From positions 25,612,655 to 25,676,654 of the forward strand of contig OY755252.1 in assembly GCA_963576725.1 (NCBI GenBank): 64,000 nucleotides of DNA, given 5' to 3'. The translations under genes and the position numbers were made by a program. Source of the DNA: Azorinus chamasolen (lineage: Eukaryota > Mollusca > Bivalvia > Cardiida > Solecurtidae). The notes beneath the pieces are model-generated. The model was given only the letters and a program-made list of their open reading frames with translations, did not search any database and was not told where the DNA came from. The stretch's first letter is position 1. Each line of letters starts with the position of its first letter. Below, one piece after another: positions 32,710-45,118 of this stretch.

Positions 32710-34110
32710 TAAAATCTCGTACTTGCCGGAGTTCTTTTCTAAACCTTTACAGATATTGAAGTGATATTTGGTATGCTGCTTTATTATAATGAGTTACAGA
32801 TCAATTTTGTATTTCGTTACAGATCACGTCTGAATTTCATTACGCTTCGTTGATTTTTCACGGAAATACCGTGATTTTATTTAGAAATTTTCCGGAAATT
32901 CAGGTTTTCCGGAGTTTTTTCTAAAACTTTACAGATATTGAAGTGATAGTTGGTATGTGGCTTTATGATAATGAGTTACAGATCAAGTTTGAATTTCTTT
33001 ACGCTTGAATGATTTCTTACGGAAATACAATGATTTTACTCAGAAATTTCCCGGAAATTCAGGTTTTCCGGAGTTTTTACTAAACCCTTGCAGATATTGA
33101 TGTGATATTGGGTATACGGCTTTATTATAAAGAGTTACAGATCAAGTATGAATTTCGTTACCCTTCATTGATTTTTCACGAAAATACAGTGATTGTTTTA
33201 CTTAGACATTTTCTGGAAATTCAGGTTTTCCGGAGTATTTTTTTTAAACCTTTACAGATATTGAAGTGATATCTAGTATTCGGCTTTATTATAACGAGTT
33301 ACAGATCACGTCTGAATTTCATAACGCTTCATTGATTTTTCACGGAAATACAGTGATTTTACTTAGAAATTTTCCTGAAATCAGGTTTTCCGGAGTTTTT
33401 TCTAAACCTTTACAGATATTCAAGTGATATTTGATATGTGGCTTTATAATAATGAGTTAGAATTTCTTTATGCTTCATTGATTTCTCACGGAAATACAAT
33501 GATTTTACTTAGAAATTTCCCGGAAATTCAGGTTTTCCGGATTTTTTCTAAACCCTTGCAGTATGTGGCTTGTGGTATGTGGCTTTACTATAATGAGTTA
33601 CATATCAAATTTGAATTTCGTTACGCTTCATCGATTTTTCATGGAAATACCGTGATTTTACTTAGACAGTTTCCGGAAATTCAGGTTTTCAGGAATTTTT
33701 TTTAAACTTTTACAGATTTTGAAATGAAATTTGCTATACGGCTTTATCATAATGAGTTACAGATCAAGTTTGAATTTCGTTACGCTTCATTGACTATCAC
33801 TGAAATACAGTGGTTTTACTCAGAAAATTTCTTAAAATTTAGGTTTTCCGGAGTTTGTTTTAAACTTTTACAGATATTGAAGTGATATTTGGTATACGGC
33901 TTTATTATAATGAGTAACAGATCAAGATTGAATTTTGTTACACTACATTGATTCTAATGGAATTACAGCATTTTGACTTAAACAGTTTTAGGAAATTTCA
34001 GGTTTTCCGGAGTTTTGTTCTAAACTGTTATAGTGATATATTGTAGTGATAGTTTGTATGTTGCTTTATTATAATGAGTTACAGATCAGGTTTGAATTTT
34101 GTTACGCTTC
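32710..34110 (+). repeat. Tandem array, about 155-bp unit, eight to nine copies
   Basis: Each unit contains CAGGTTTTCCGGAGTTTTTTC, TAAACCTTTACAGATATTGA, GGCTTTATTATAATGAGTTA, TTGAATTTCGTTACGCTTCA and TTTTCACGGAAATAC. Starts near 32,902, 33,060, 33,223, 33,380, 33,529, 33,683, 33,840 and 34,000, with a degenerate first unit at about 32,711. It begins within 30 bp of the RT pseudogene's stop. Confidence 0.85.
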
Positions 34111-34559
34111 ATTGAATTTGAGTACTGTTGAACACCATCTGAATTCTGCGCCTGAGTTCTAGTGGGGGTATTCATCACCTTTAGTGGTAGTTCTAGTTCC
34201 TTTTCATATAATATAGATATGATTCTACAGATTATGTCATGACTAAACATTTCTCTGTGTCCTTGTGCTATAATAACAATCAATTTAACCAATACTCTTG
34301 GTGGCATTACTATCGTACATTCAAGGCGTAAAGGATTAAACAATTAGGGCATACACTTACTAAATCTTAAGTACAGTAATAAAGTTTGGTGTTTCGTAAG
34401 GATGGTGTGCAGTCAAGATCACAGTCACTGTTACCAAACACAAAATACAGTTTTTGACAATAACATGGAACCCTGTCTATTTGGAAGTCTGAGTTAACTG
34501 TTAAGATCACAAATATTAGCAGAAAAAGGTTTACTTAATATGATTTAAACCAATATGCT

Positions 34560-34970
34560 TTTTAAAGCCTTTGTGTAAATAGAGTAGATCCAGATGCCTG
34601 TTCAGGAGCGCGGGCGCTTGATTGAGCGCTCGCCCGTGCAAAGTATCACTGCTGAACGCGATCGAGCGCCCTTTCTAAAATCAAGTACATTTTTGTTCTG
34701 TGGTCGGGTTCTAGAGCATCAGTTTGTTAATTACGATTGTTTTCTTCCAGTCGGTTGCTTCTGTTACCGTGTTGGTAGCCATTATGGAAACACAAGCGAA
34801 TGTCAAAGCGATACACCTCGCCAGTAGGCTAGCTTGCGCTAGCTGGCACTAGGCGGGCGCCCTCGTTCAGTGTCCAAGCGCTCGAAGTGACATCGAGCGC
34901 CCACACTCCTGAACAGGCCTCTGATTACACATTCATTTAGGATCTGCTCTCTTTGTTTATAAAATAACTG
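34560..34970. mobile_element. Type A hairpin MITE split by a GC-rich MITE
   Basis: The left arm GTGTAAATAGAGTAGATCCAGAT and right arm CTGATTAC..TTAGGATCTGCTCTCTTTGTTTA belong to a type A hairpin. Between them a 323-bp insert (34,596-34,918) opens its loop. Confidence 0.65.
34596..34918. mobile_element. GC-rich MITE with GCCTGTTCAGGAG ends
   Basis: Inverted ends GCCTGTTCAGGAG / CTCCTGAACAGGC, followed by repeated GAGCGC..GGGCGCTTGA motifs in both orientations. Much more GC-rich than the flanks. No clear target duplication can be read. The open frame across it is not supported as a gene. Confidence 0.75.
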
Positions 34971-35029
34971 AAACAAACAAGCGATCTGATTCTGCAGTTC
35001 AAAACTTCCTTGGCGTATTCAACTCCTTT

Positions 35030-35580
35030 CAGAATTTATAATCTTCACAACAGCAGGTGTTAAGTGCTTGTGTGGCGGCCGTAAAACATCGCCCCGTACT
35101 TCATTCTTTTGTGTATTAAAGCTTTTCGGAAGAAATGTTATGACCCCCATTATATTGCAACGCACTGCATGTTTTGTTATTGACTCCTCTACAGCCGGTA
35201 TCTACGATTATTTGTGCTTATGCGTATGTTCTTGTTTTTGTTTTTATCTCAGGTGTTTGTGTGTGTGTGGGGGGGGGGGAGGGGTTCGTGTGTTGCTTGC
35301 TTGCTTTCTGTCGGTGTTTTTGTGGTGTTGGCGTTTTGTGTGTGTCTTTTCCTGTTTGACTTTACTGTTATATTTTCTGGTCCTTCGGGATCATTAGTTT
35401 TCATGTTATTAGTTTTGAAAATCGAATACTGCTTAAGTCGGTGCTAGGGGCGTAATTAGTGTTGCATTTTTAATTACTACTCATGAACTGACTCAATTAA
35501 ACCGAGTCTGCAATTTTCTCTTTTTGCATTTCTACTTTTGCTTTCAAGGGATCACCCATTTTCAGAATATATTTACTACT
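35030..35580 (-). repeat. T2/T1-type repeat fragments
   Basis: AGAATTTATAATCTTCACAACAGCAGGTGTTAAGTGCTTG at 35,030 and AATTGAATACTGCTTAAG...GATCACCCATTTTCAGAAT at about 35,410-35,570 are inverted T2 pieces around a (TG)n-containing segment. Frames over the TG/G runs are artefacts. Confidence 0.6.
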
Positions 35581-35689
35581 TGTTTTTATTAATATCAGTC
35601 ATACCGACGCTTTCAAAAGAGTTTTTGGAGGATGAGATATTGGTATTAGTCTGGTATTAGACTTGCCTTTTTATCATTAACGGGAATGT

Positions 35690-36100
35690 CAATGCACATA
35701 ATTACATCAGTTATAACAGCAGAGGTTATTCCTTTCCTCCAGCACCATGGCCCGAATGTCACTCTAATGCACGATAACACCCGCCCATATACGACTGCAG
35801 CAACTCGGCGTTTTTGGCGGCTCATAACGTCATCGTCATAGACTGACCTGCGATTAGTCCTGATTTAAGTCCAATAGAACACTTTTGTGACGACGCGCTA
35901 GGATGTCATGTTCTAACAAATCATGCTATCGAATGACTCGGTCGCAGCGTCACAATTTGTTAGCACCGTTTATACGACATTACTCCCATAACATGCACCC
36001 CGAATCACGACGTGCATTGGGCAACATTGTGGACATATGAGATACCGAATCACGACGTGCATTGGGCAACATTGTGGACATATGAGATACTGACTCCGAA
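35690..36100 (+). pseudogene. Tc1-like transposase remnant, copy 1
   Basis: Reads, with frame changes, VIPFLQHHGPNVTLMHDNTR, PYTTAATRRF, AISPDLSPIEHF and HDVHWATLWTYE. The HDN-R-H and SPDLSPIEH blocks carry the second Asp and third acidic region of Tc1/mariner DDE transposases. Only the C-terminal half is present. A 45-bp segment (about 36,000-36,044) is tandemly duplicated at 36,045-36,089. Confidence 0.65.
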
Positions 36101-36443
36101 TTCAACACTCGCAACCCTTTCTGGGTGCTTAGAATCCATTCAAAATGAGAATGAGAATGATTTTTTTTGTTGTTGTTGGTGAACCCAGTCTTATCGGAGA
36201 AAGTGTCATTTTTGAAATCAATCCTATTACTTCGCTCAACATTTTCAATGAAAGAAGTATCGCATCGACTTCAAATGTACACAGAATGTCAGAAAATAAT
36301 TGTTATTTAATACAAATTCAAAACACAGTCAAAATATATGCCAGATGCTAGTGTATAGATAGGAATATACAATGGGTACAATGTTTTCCCCTCTATTGTT
36401 TGTTTGTTATGTCTGTGCGTCTCTTTGTGTATTTTATATACAT

Positions 36444-36684
36444 GTATTGTCCTGTTTTATTAACCTGTCAAATTTGAATATTCCTACGTCACTGAAAGGA
36501 TATATTTAGCTTGGGTAAACCTGTGTTTCAAACGTTTTTCACGAGATTCACAATAAATATACAGGTACTTGAATAAGCCAAGTAGGAAAGCTTTTATTAG
36601 CGGAAACAATCGATATCAACCGGAGCTATATATTTCGTGTTCAGCAAGCGTATAATTTGACAGGTTAATAAAACAGGACAATAC
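36444..36684. mobile_element. MITE with 30-bp inverted ends (GTATTGTCCTGTTTTATTAA)
   Basis: GTATTGTCCTGTTTTATTAACCTGTCAAATT and its exact complement at 36,653-36,683 enclose 175 bp. It interrupts a T1-type module (TATAC/AT ... ATTGGCTGTTA), so an AT duplication is likely. Confidence 0.75.
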
Positions 36685-37079
36685 ATTGGCTGTTAGTAGT
36701 CGTGGTGCTGTTTGCGCCGTTGTGTGTTTTGTATGCGGTGTTTTCTGTATGACTAATACACGTCCTTTTGTTTATAAATGCTTTTCGGAAGAAATGTTAT
36801 ACCTCCATTATATTGCAACGCACTGCATGTTTTGTTACAGTCGGTAGCTACGCTTCTTTGTGCTTATGCGTAAGTTCGTGTTTGATGTTTTCATCTCAGG
36901 TGTTTGTATAATTATGTGTGTGTGGGGGTGCGGGTGTTGCTTGCTTGCTTTTTCTCTGTGTTTGTGGTGGTGGCGTTTTGCGTGTGTCTTTTCCTGCTTG
37001 ACTTTACTACTTTTTTAACATAAGTCATGCCGACGGCTTCAAAAGAGTTTACCGCCGTCGGGGAAAGTGTTTTGCCGAA

Positions 37080-37395
37080 GTGTGCGTCATTGAGAGGGGC
37101 CGTTTTGGAGGATGGGATATTGGTATTAGTCTGGTATTAGACTTGCCTTTTATCATCAACGGGAATGTCAATGCACATAAGTACGTCAGTTATAACAGCA
37201 GAGATTATTCCTTTCCTCCAGCACCATGGCCCGAATGTCACTCTAATACACGATAACACCCGCCCATATACGACTGCAGCAACTCGGCATTTGTTGGCGG
37301 CCCATAACGTCAACGTCAAAGACTGACCTGCGATTAGTCCTGACTTAAGTCCAATAGAACACTTTTGTGACGACGAACTAGGACGTCATGTGAAT
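37080..37395 (+). pseudogene. Tc1-like transposase remnant, copy 2
   Basis: Near-identical to 35,625-35,910: IPFLQHHGPNVTL, HDNTRPYTTAA and SPDLSPIEHFCDD again in one pass. Together with the preceding (TG)-rich T1 piece (36,770-37,020) it appears to be a second copy of the whole 35.1-36.0 kb block. Confidence 0.65.
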
Positions 37396-38265
37396 AAACC
37401 ACATATATAGAATTAGCGACTGAGACGAAAAATGAAGTGCCTGATCGGATATTTGCGTGCACAATTTGTCGTGATGTTTTTATGCGACACTGGCGGTTAA
37501 TTATCGCCCCGCTGTGCCATGTCAGTACCGTTCAATGCTTACGAATGATTTAAACATTTACCATTTTTCTCATTCATCCAGTTTCGTCTTTTTCTAGTTC
37601 TTGTTCTTATTCTGCAATCATCGCTGTATTTCACTTCATAGCGTTTCAAACAAACATCAAACACATTCCAAAGGCATTTTATGGCATATTCTTAAGAGAC
37701 ACCTTTGATAATAAGCGTCTGCATATCATTTATTATTTTATAGTGTAGCCCCCCCCCCTGTTCTGTAGAGATAGGATATATTCCTGTATCAAATACGGAT
37801 ATTTCGTGAAGATAGATCGTTTGAAAAACGACCGTAAAAGTTCTGCCGCCGTGTCTCTGGTCTCCTCTTCGCTCTCCCCGTCTGACACAAAACGATCATA
37901 TATTTTATTGAAACCCCAGCTTTGTCGTTACGAGCCTTCTGCCACAGATTCGAGAAAACTCAAAATCGCATGTATAGCTCTCTTTTTGTATTGGTCTTGA
38001 TAATTGTCTGCGCACAATCACTGTTTTATGGCCTTTAAACGTCCTTGGTTGTATCGAACAGAAGATCACACTAAGCGTAAGCGTTCACGTTGTCTACCAT
38101 TTCGTTCTGAGTATTGATGAATTATTTCTACTTACATGTATTTGAATTCTCTTCTCTTTCTCCTGCGTTCTAACCAATTGGAGTTCCGACAGAAGAATGA
38201 GTCACATTTTGTAGGGCAGCTTCCTTAATATCGATAGGAAGCAATTGGGTCACGTGACTTGTTTC
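37396..38265. other. No recognised gene
   Basis: Mixed sequence. A 64-codon frame at 37,806-38,000 shows no family resemblance and no splice support. Confidence 0.35.
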
Positions 38266-38267
38266 AG

Positions 38268-38637
38268 AAGCTTAAATTAAAAGTATACACATGTAGCTTA
38301 GTAGAGACAACATTTTGCCATATGTTGTCTAAATTTGTCTAAACATATTCATTGGTTTTTAAGATATCAGCATTTAAATGAAAGCACCCAAACCTCCGTT
38401 TTAAACATGATATAGGCATGGACTATGCAATATACGAATATCATGTTAAAACAGATTTTAGGTGCATTCATTAAAACATCATATCTTTAAAACCAATGCA
38501 TATTATTATGAGAAAATTGGCAGACATATGCACAAATGACGTGTCTACAACAATAAATATCAATATCTTAATATGTCTGGTTACATTGGTTAAAATACAC
38601 ATTTGATCCAGGGTTCCGTTTTTTTGGGGACACCCTG
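38268..38637 (-). mobile_element. Mariner-like MITE, truncated copy
   Basis: Ends GGTTCCGTTTTTTTGGGGACACCCTG|TA, the terminus typical of mariner elements (CAGGGTGTCC.AAAA). The body is the inverted counterpart of 56,108-56,546. The far end is missing near 38,268. Confidence 0.7.
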
Positions 38638-40704
38638 TAGAGCGTTGTTATATCAAGTGACGTTATGTTTAATCCTTTTAAACGGGATAAAAGTCCACCG
38701 ACAAAAAAACATAGGATTGTTTCACCGCTTTTGCAAATGAAATTAGAAACTGTTTGTTATTGCCAGGATACCTTTGTTTAACAAAATTCGTGACAGAATG
38801 TATATCCGCGGAATCTTTAAGTAATGGCAGTTAATTCGTTGTGTAGGGTCCTTGTTGGCATAGAGAATTTGATTGAGTGAAATGACCGATAGAGATATAT
38901 GGCGGCTACCTTCTGTGAATAAGAATGTGATGCGACCATTGACATCAAATCATCCATAGGAATGCCTTGAATAAATTCCACGTATGGGAACACCGATCTT
39001 TGTATTTCTTTGTATATGGGCTGCCATCTTCTGTATATCCACAACGTTCTCTGTATCTGGGGATGAATCCTGACGTCATGATTCTGGAGACATTCTTTGA
39101 CAAACGTGGATGCCGCAGACTGAAAAATAATCGTTTCTTTGAATACGTTTCAGACAAGCGGGAAAATTAGAAATGAGGTATTCATTTTTTAAGATGCGAT
39201 GTAAACATTGAAATGATTTTCCATTCAAGGTAGGAGAACCCCAAGCGTAGTTAATCATTTACATACTCAAAATCCTTTTCAAACCTTGTAAGGTAGATAC
39301 TCATTTTTTCGACATTTGCAAACGGGAAGACACATGTCAGAAAGCCACTTATGGAGCTGTCTGATCAGGGTTGCTCTGTTTACTTATGAAATTCCATTAG
39401 ATCAAAATCTACAGTATCTTATATTATACAATAAAGTTCAGCAGAAAAGATTCAACAGATAATAAACGTTTAGAAAAAAACCATTCACGGAGTAACAAGG
39501 TAAATACTGTACGGTTTCAGATGAGTGAAAATATCACTTTGCTTTGCTGCTACTTTATAATAATAACACCACAGGTTTCAGTGTAAAGAGTTTTATTGAA
39601 CATACATGTATAATACATAGTTCAGCTGCTCAACCGCTTTTCAAAGTCTCCCAAAGTACCCACACTATATCACTTCCATATGAAACCCGGAAGCCATTAT
39701 GACCCTTCAGACTTTTGTATAAGACTGTTCCTTAAATAAAACAATTGATATTGTTTTGCAAATCTCACCATCGTCGATAACACATGGGTTCATTTATTAG
39801 CTCAATATTATGATAAGGGGAAATGGATAATTCAATCTGCAAAGTCGGGTTTTTCTTATGCTCTCATTGAAAGTTAAAATACAATACAATACAAATTTTA
39901 TTAATAATCGGGTGAAATTAACAACCATAAGCTATTTATAGCCTTTACCGACTCTGGCATAGTTAAGGTACATCTATATAATGTAGCAGCACACGTTAAA
40001 CCTGTATAATACTACATATTAGCAAGTAGGAGTGACGTGTTGTTTTTATTCATAAAATTGTTTTTTTTCCAAACTATTCCATTCTATACAAAAGGGTTTT
40101 GCTTAAATTGACGTGCCAATTTCTCATGAAGCTCGTGCAGTTAGTTAGACCCGAAGTCCGATTGCCTATACATTGTAGTGGTTAAATCAAATAGTTCAAT
40201 GCTGAGCTCACCTAATACAATAATACAATACCCCAATCTACGTGTCAACTATAAATAATCGCGTGATTAAATGACTGATGGTAAATTTCACTCTAGTGGT
40301 GTTCGGATACAACGAGGACGTTTATCTGGGCCGAAATTTGGACATTAACGCTACTTGGAAGACCAGGTATGTCCGACATTAAAATCTCTAGTGCTACCCA
40401 GGGTAGCTTACACGACAAATTTAGTGATGCTCCCATAGTGTCAGACGTGTTATTTTATTCGAAGGTGTTTTGTCATATCTTAAAAGGTTTTACTTTAACA
40501 ATTGATAGATTCGTGCGATTAATAACAGTCATACAATCTGGATCTCCACTGCTGAGATACAAACATGTCTGCAGATGATATACTATCGGTTCGGTTTAAA
40601 ATTGTTATATATTTTGAACTCATTTCGCTGCATAACAGTAAATTGACACCGTGGAGAACCAGGTCGTACGTTTTTTTTATTAAAGGTCATATGTTCTGGA
40701 TCTC
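38638..40704. other. No recognised gene; one type A hairpin
   Basis: A type A hairpin lies at about 39,312-39,385 (TTTGCAAACGGGAAGACAC.TGTCAGAAAGCC and GGAGCTGTCTGATCAGGGTTGCTCTGTTT). The rest is AT-rich with scattered 60-80 codon frames that lack support. Confidence 0.4.
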
Positions 40705-41330
40705 AACAGGTGCACACCAGCCATATGCAGAAATGTTATATATTTCGAAAGTGTTCTGTCATATATGTGCTATTGCATCAACACTTTAAAACCCGGACCT
40801 TACGATTTCCGATAGGTCGTATGACCTGGATCCCCATCTAAAATGCGTGGCATTTCTGCAATTACTATACTATCTGCTCTGTTTGAAAATGTTATACTTT
40901 TAAACGTAATCTTGAAAACAAATGACAGTATACTAATACCATGTGAATCTAGGTTACACGATTTTTGTAATTAGATAGATGTTTTTCAATATCGAGTAAA
41001 AAGACAATAGTTAACAACACATACATATTTTGGAATTATAACAATATAAAAATTAATAATTATGGTGCTACATGTGTGTTATGAACACTGTCAGTTGCAT
41101 CAATTTGAGGATGACACAAAAAAGAGAATATTTATCTCTTATTTCCATTGTGGTCCTTATCGTACGATCTGTATTACCCAGGGTGTGCAACATATATTCG
41201 TATAAATGTAATACTCTCTTAAATGAGTTTTATAATGTAAGCGAAAGTGTATTACAACAGGCCATGTGACTGCAATAGACTGAAAGAGTAACTGAATTGG
41301 GTTTTATGACAATGCGAAACGACTATAATA

Positions 41331-41612
41331 GAATAAATTCTGAAAGGAGGTGATCCCCCGAGAGCAAAACTTGGAACACAAAAAGAGAAAATTGCAGATT
41401 CGGTTTTATTGAGTATGTTCATGAACAGTAATTGAAAGTGCAACACTGCTCACGTCCCCTAGAACCGGCTTAAGCGGTATTCAATTTTCAGAACAAGAAG
41501 TACTGAAATTCATGATCTCGAAGGATCAGAAGGTATAACAACACTGAGAATGAATTTTACGGCTGCCACACAAGCACTTAACACTTGCTGTTGTGAAGAT
41601 TATAAATTCTGA
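41331..41612 (+). repeat. Repeat module T2 (left arm)
   Basis: From ATTCTGAAAGGAGGTGATCC to AAGATTATAAATTCTGAAG. Contains AATTGCAGATTCGG, GAACCGGCTTAAGCGGTATT and GCCACACAAGCACTTAACAC. The same direct ATTCTGAA at both ends is seen in the copy at 48,129-48,411. Confidence 0.75.
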
Positions 41613-41752
41613 AGTTGTATGAAAGTTTTATACTATGTGAACTCAATATTTAAAACAGTATATGAACAATGTATAAAAATAAGTTGTTATCATGGGTTCA
41701 TACAACTGATAGCATTGTGTATTGCCTATGACATGAACATAGATATGTACTA

Positions 41753-42077
41753 CAGTGATCCCTCTCTACACCTTTTGGGATACGAAGATTGTATGCGTTG
41801 TTCAGAGAGAGTTGTTATACGGAGGGAAAATCAAACATAATATGATTGTTTGCAGATCCCCAGATAAGGTGTATTTCGAGAACTAAAACCGTTACGCCTC
41901 CACAAAGTGACGATTCTAAAGAGTGGTTACAACATAGGGTTTGATGGAGGCATAATGAAAACACATGTACGATGGAAACAAGTTGTGTCTTGAGCCTTGT
42001 TGTTTCGGAAACAGTGATATGCGTTGTTGTAAGGAGGGAATCGTTATTGAGAGGGCCGTTGTACGGAGGGAGCACTG
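41753..42077. mobile_element. Tigger/pogo-like MITE (left arm)
   Basis: TA|CAGTGATCCCTCTCTACA ... GGAGGGAGCACTG|TA with TA on both sides. Ends of the CAGTG-ATCCCTC..ACGAC type are typical of pogo/Tigger MITEs. Matched by 45,119-45,445 in the other arm. Confidence 0.75.
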
Positions 42078-42287
42078 TATCGTGGAAAATCTATGTGTAG
42101 GGGGTTCTGGTTATCAAGAGGATTTATTAGGATGATACACAATTCTCTGCTAACATGGAATAAACATAAATAAACTCTCATACATACTTGCAAATATAAT
42201 TAGGTATCTGTTAGCACCAGGTTTGGATCCAGATCTGACATACAAATTATATCTTTTTTGATCCGGATACACAGTTATTAACTACAT

Positions 42288-42917
42288 TCAATTATAAAAA
42301 GTAAGATCTTGTAGATCACGACATTTAATGCGTGGTACACTACTTCTTATGTCAGCAGTTATAACACAGTAAGTATCGCCATGCTGATATGAAGACACCC
42401 CTTCCAGCAAATTACCAAACTTTTTTGTTTTCTTGTCGCAATGCAGAATGATTGAATAGAAATAAATATAAACATCTTTGTTGCTGTGAAGGTCGAATGA
42501 CTTGAATGTGAATTGTGAACGATTTAATGTGGACCTTCTAATAGGCAACATGTTTGTGCTGAGTCTGAACATCATTGCGGTTTGAATGTTGATCACACAG
42601 CTACGAACCAGTCTGTCCCTACCTATAGTGGTTTTAACAACAATACCGAGCGGCCATTGTCCCCTTGGTGTGTTTTCTTCAGATACGAGTACTTCCAACT
42701 TTGGCTATAGTTGTTTGCTGTTACCTTTGTCGTATCTGAAGAGATGGTAAGTATTCTATTACCCATCTAGCCCAGAAGATGTTTACAAGGTTCCGGATTC
42801 GCTTCCACCAACACTGGGCATATGTATCCTCTCTGGTAAACACTCTTTTGGGAATATATGAAATTGATTTCATCAACAGTAACATGTTGGGTGTAAGTGC
42901 AGGCGGGTCATTTGGAT
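42288..42917 (-). pseudogene. BEL/Pao-type integrase C-terminal fragment, left arm
   Basis: Minus strand. Continuing from 42,918-43,090, the sequence passes a TPNMLL-like segment and an FWARWVIEYLPSLQ-like segment. It then reaches a frame starting at 42,698 with VSEENTPRGQWPLGIVV, whose NTPRGQWPLG is the signature of the C-terminal DUF5641 region of BEL/Pao integrases. The frame then continues about 90 residues with no known motif. Frame changes and a stop precede the last block, so it is broken. The opposite arm carries the mirror copy. Confidence 0.75.
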
Positions 42918-43090
42918 TCGTGCTGAAATGATTAGTCTGTCGTTTATGATCCTTTCTACTTCAGTCATAAGAGTGATCAACTGTTCGTCAGTGAGAGGAG
43001 CTGTTCTTGGACGAGCAATTTCAAAACCGTCCGTGTTAAGCGTATCATTCTTTCCCATGCCCCACCTTGGTTGCTTGAATATAGTGTGTT
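42918..43090 (-). pseudogene. BEL/Pao-type integrase, upstream piece present only on the left
   Basis: Minus-strand reading in shifted frames gives LTDEQLITLMTEVERIINDR, the segment just after the integrase core in BEL/Pao elements. It is continuous with the left arm but lies in the spacer, so the right arm's copy starts inside the gene. Confidence 0.65.
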
Positions 43091-43249
43091 AAAATACCAC
43101 TCTAACTCTCGTTGTGTCATTTATCGTCCAATTTGTGTCAGATTCTTCACTCTCTGCAATCACGATCACCACTTATCAGAATCGTATCAATAACACATTT
43201 TTGTTGAAATTACTTGTTTGCTGGTAAAACTTTGGAATGAGGCAATAAA

Positions 43250-44273
43250 TGAATATATTGTAAGGCTATGGACCACTTCAAGGTGGATTACTTTTGTTGT
43301 CAGTCATGTGAACAGATAGCCATGTCTCTTATCCGAATGACCCGTCTTGAATATAAACGGGCCGAAGAAAAGTACCCCAATAAAGGAAAATTGCGGCGGT
43401 TTGTTGGGCGTCCTTTGTTCCATAAGCAGATGTGTTATTTGTTGCCTATACTTCTTACTATGTTGTCTTATTATACTACTCTACCTCACCATCTTATAAA
43501 GGATAAACTAATTAAATAAATAGAAAAAACCTTTGGCAGAGAAAACAAAATGTTCATTGCTTGTAATGTTCAACGTTCATTCTATTCGAATTCAGAAGTT
43601 GAACATGACATAATGTGGACTTGATGTTTGTAGATCTCATACCTTTCTTTTAGATAATATAATTGTGCGTTATTGGGGTACCATATATCGTCAAGTTGTT
43701 GGTATACCAATGGGTACAAATTGTGCGCCTCTTGTTGCAGATTTGTTTTTGTATAGCTATGAGAGGGATGTTTTGCTTAGCTTTAAACCTGATACACAGA
43801 CCGATATTGTTAATGCTTTTAATAAAACTTCAAGGTATTTAGACGATATTTTGAAGTTAGATAATCCTTATTTTGAAAATATGACTTCTTCAATTTGCCC
43901 AAAAGAACTGTCTTTAAACAAAGCGAATCAATCTGACATTATAGCTTCATTTTTAGATTTGAATCTTTCAATTACAAAAGATAAAATTTCGTTCAAAATA
44001 TACGATAAAAGAGAAGATTTTAATTTTTAAATTTTTAACTATCCTTTTCTAGATGGAGATGTGCCCCATTCTACATTTTATGGGGTTTATATTTCTCAAC
44101 TTATTCGGTTTGCCCGAGCCTGTTCTTGGCTTGAAGATTTTAACATTCGTAATTTAGTTATAACTGATAAACTTCTTAAGCATGGTTTCAGATATCACAG
44201 ACTTCGGAAAACGTTTTCTAAATTTTATTATCGAAATTTACCACTCATTAGTAAATATAATTACAATCTACGG
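43250..44273 (+). pseudogene. Reverse transcriptase pseudogene, IPMGTNCAP family, copy 2 (palindrome spacer)
   Basis: The best-kept copy. Stretches: HHLIKDKLIK, CNVQRSFYSNSEVEHDIMWT, then from 43,665 VVGIPMGTNCAPLVADLFLY, TSRYLDDILKLDNPYF with the YLDD catalytic motif, FLDLNLSITKD and YDKREDFNF. After a stop at 44,028 it resumes as YGVYISQLIRFARA, LITDKLLKHGFRYHRLRKTFSKFYYRNL. It ends abruptly at 44,273, where the right palindrome arm starts, so it was cut by the duplication. Confidence 0.8.
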
Positions 44274-44900
44274 ATCCAAATGACCCGCCTGCACTTACAC
44301 CCAACAGGTTACTGTTGATGATATCAATTTCATATATTCCCAACGGAGTGTTTACCAGGGAGGATACATATGCCAAGCGTTGGTGGAAGCGAATCCTGAA
44401 CCTTGTAAACATCTTCTGGGCTAGATGGGTAATAGAATACTTACCATCTCTTCAGATACGATAAAGGTAGCAGCAAACAACTATAGCCAAAGTTGGAAGT
44501 ACTCGTATCTGAAGAAAACACACCAAGGGGACAATGGCCGCTCGGTATTGTTGTTAAAACCACTATAGGTAGGGACAGACTGGTTCGAAGATGTGTGATC
44601 AATATTCAAACCGCAATGATTTTCAGACCCATCACAAACATGTTGCCTATTAGAAGGCTCACATTAAATCGTTCACAATTCACATTCAAGTCATTCGACC
44701 TTCACAGCAACAAAGATGTTTATATTTATTTCTATTCAATCATTCTGCATTGCGACAAGAAAACAAAAAAGTTTGGTAATTTGCTGGAAGGGGTGTCTTC
44801 ATATCAGCATGGCGATACTTACTGTGTTATAACTGCTGACATAAGAAGTAGTGTACCACGCATTAAATGTCGTGATCTACAAGATTTGTAATTACTTTTT
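44274..44900 (+). pseudogene. BEL/Pao-type integrase C-terminal fragment, right arm
   Basis: Mirror of the left arm. The plus strand runs from the TPTGYC-type join (44,304) through a WARWVIEYLPSLQ-like piece to NTPRGQWPLG at about 44,520 and stops at 44,889. It differs from the left copy at only a handful of positions (for example FRPITN here versus FRLSTN). Confidence 0.75.
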
Positions 44901-45118
44901 ATAATTGAATGTAGTTAATAACTGTGTATCCGGATCAAAAAAGATATAATTTGTATGTCAGATCTGGATCCAAACCTGGTGCTAACAGATACCTAATTAT
45001 ATTTGCAAGTATGTATGAGAGTTTATTTATGTTTATTCCATGTTAGCAGAGAATCTTGTATCATCTTAATAAATCCTCTTGATAACCAGAACCCCCTACA
45101 CATAGATTTTCCACGATA

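Noticed and set aside
32710..34110. CRISPR-like array
   Set aside because: Units diverge along their whole length with no constant repeat and variable spacer; the surroundings are eukaryotic.
37806..38000. 64-codon frame rich in Ser
   Set aside because: No family resemblance, no splice or promoter support.
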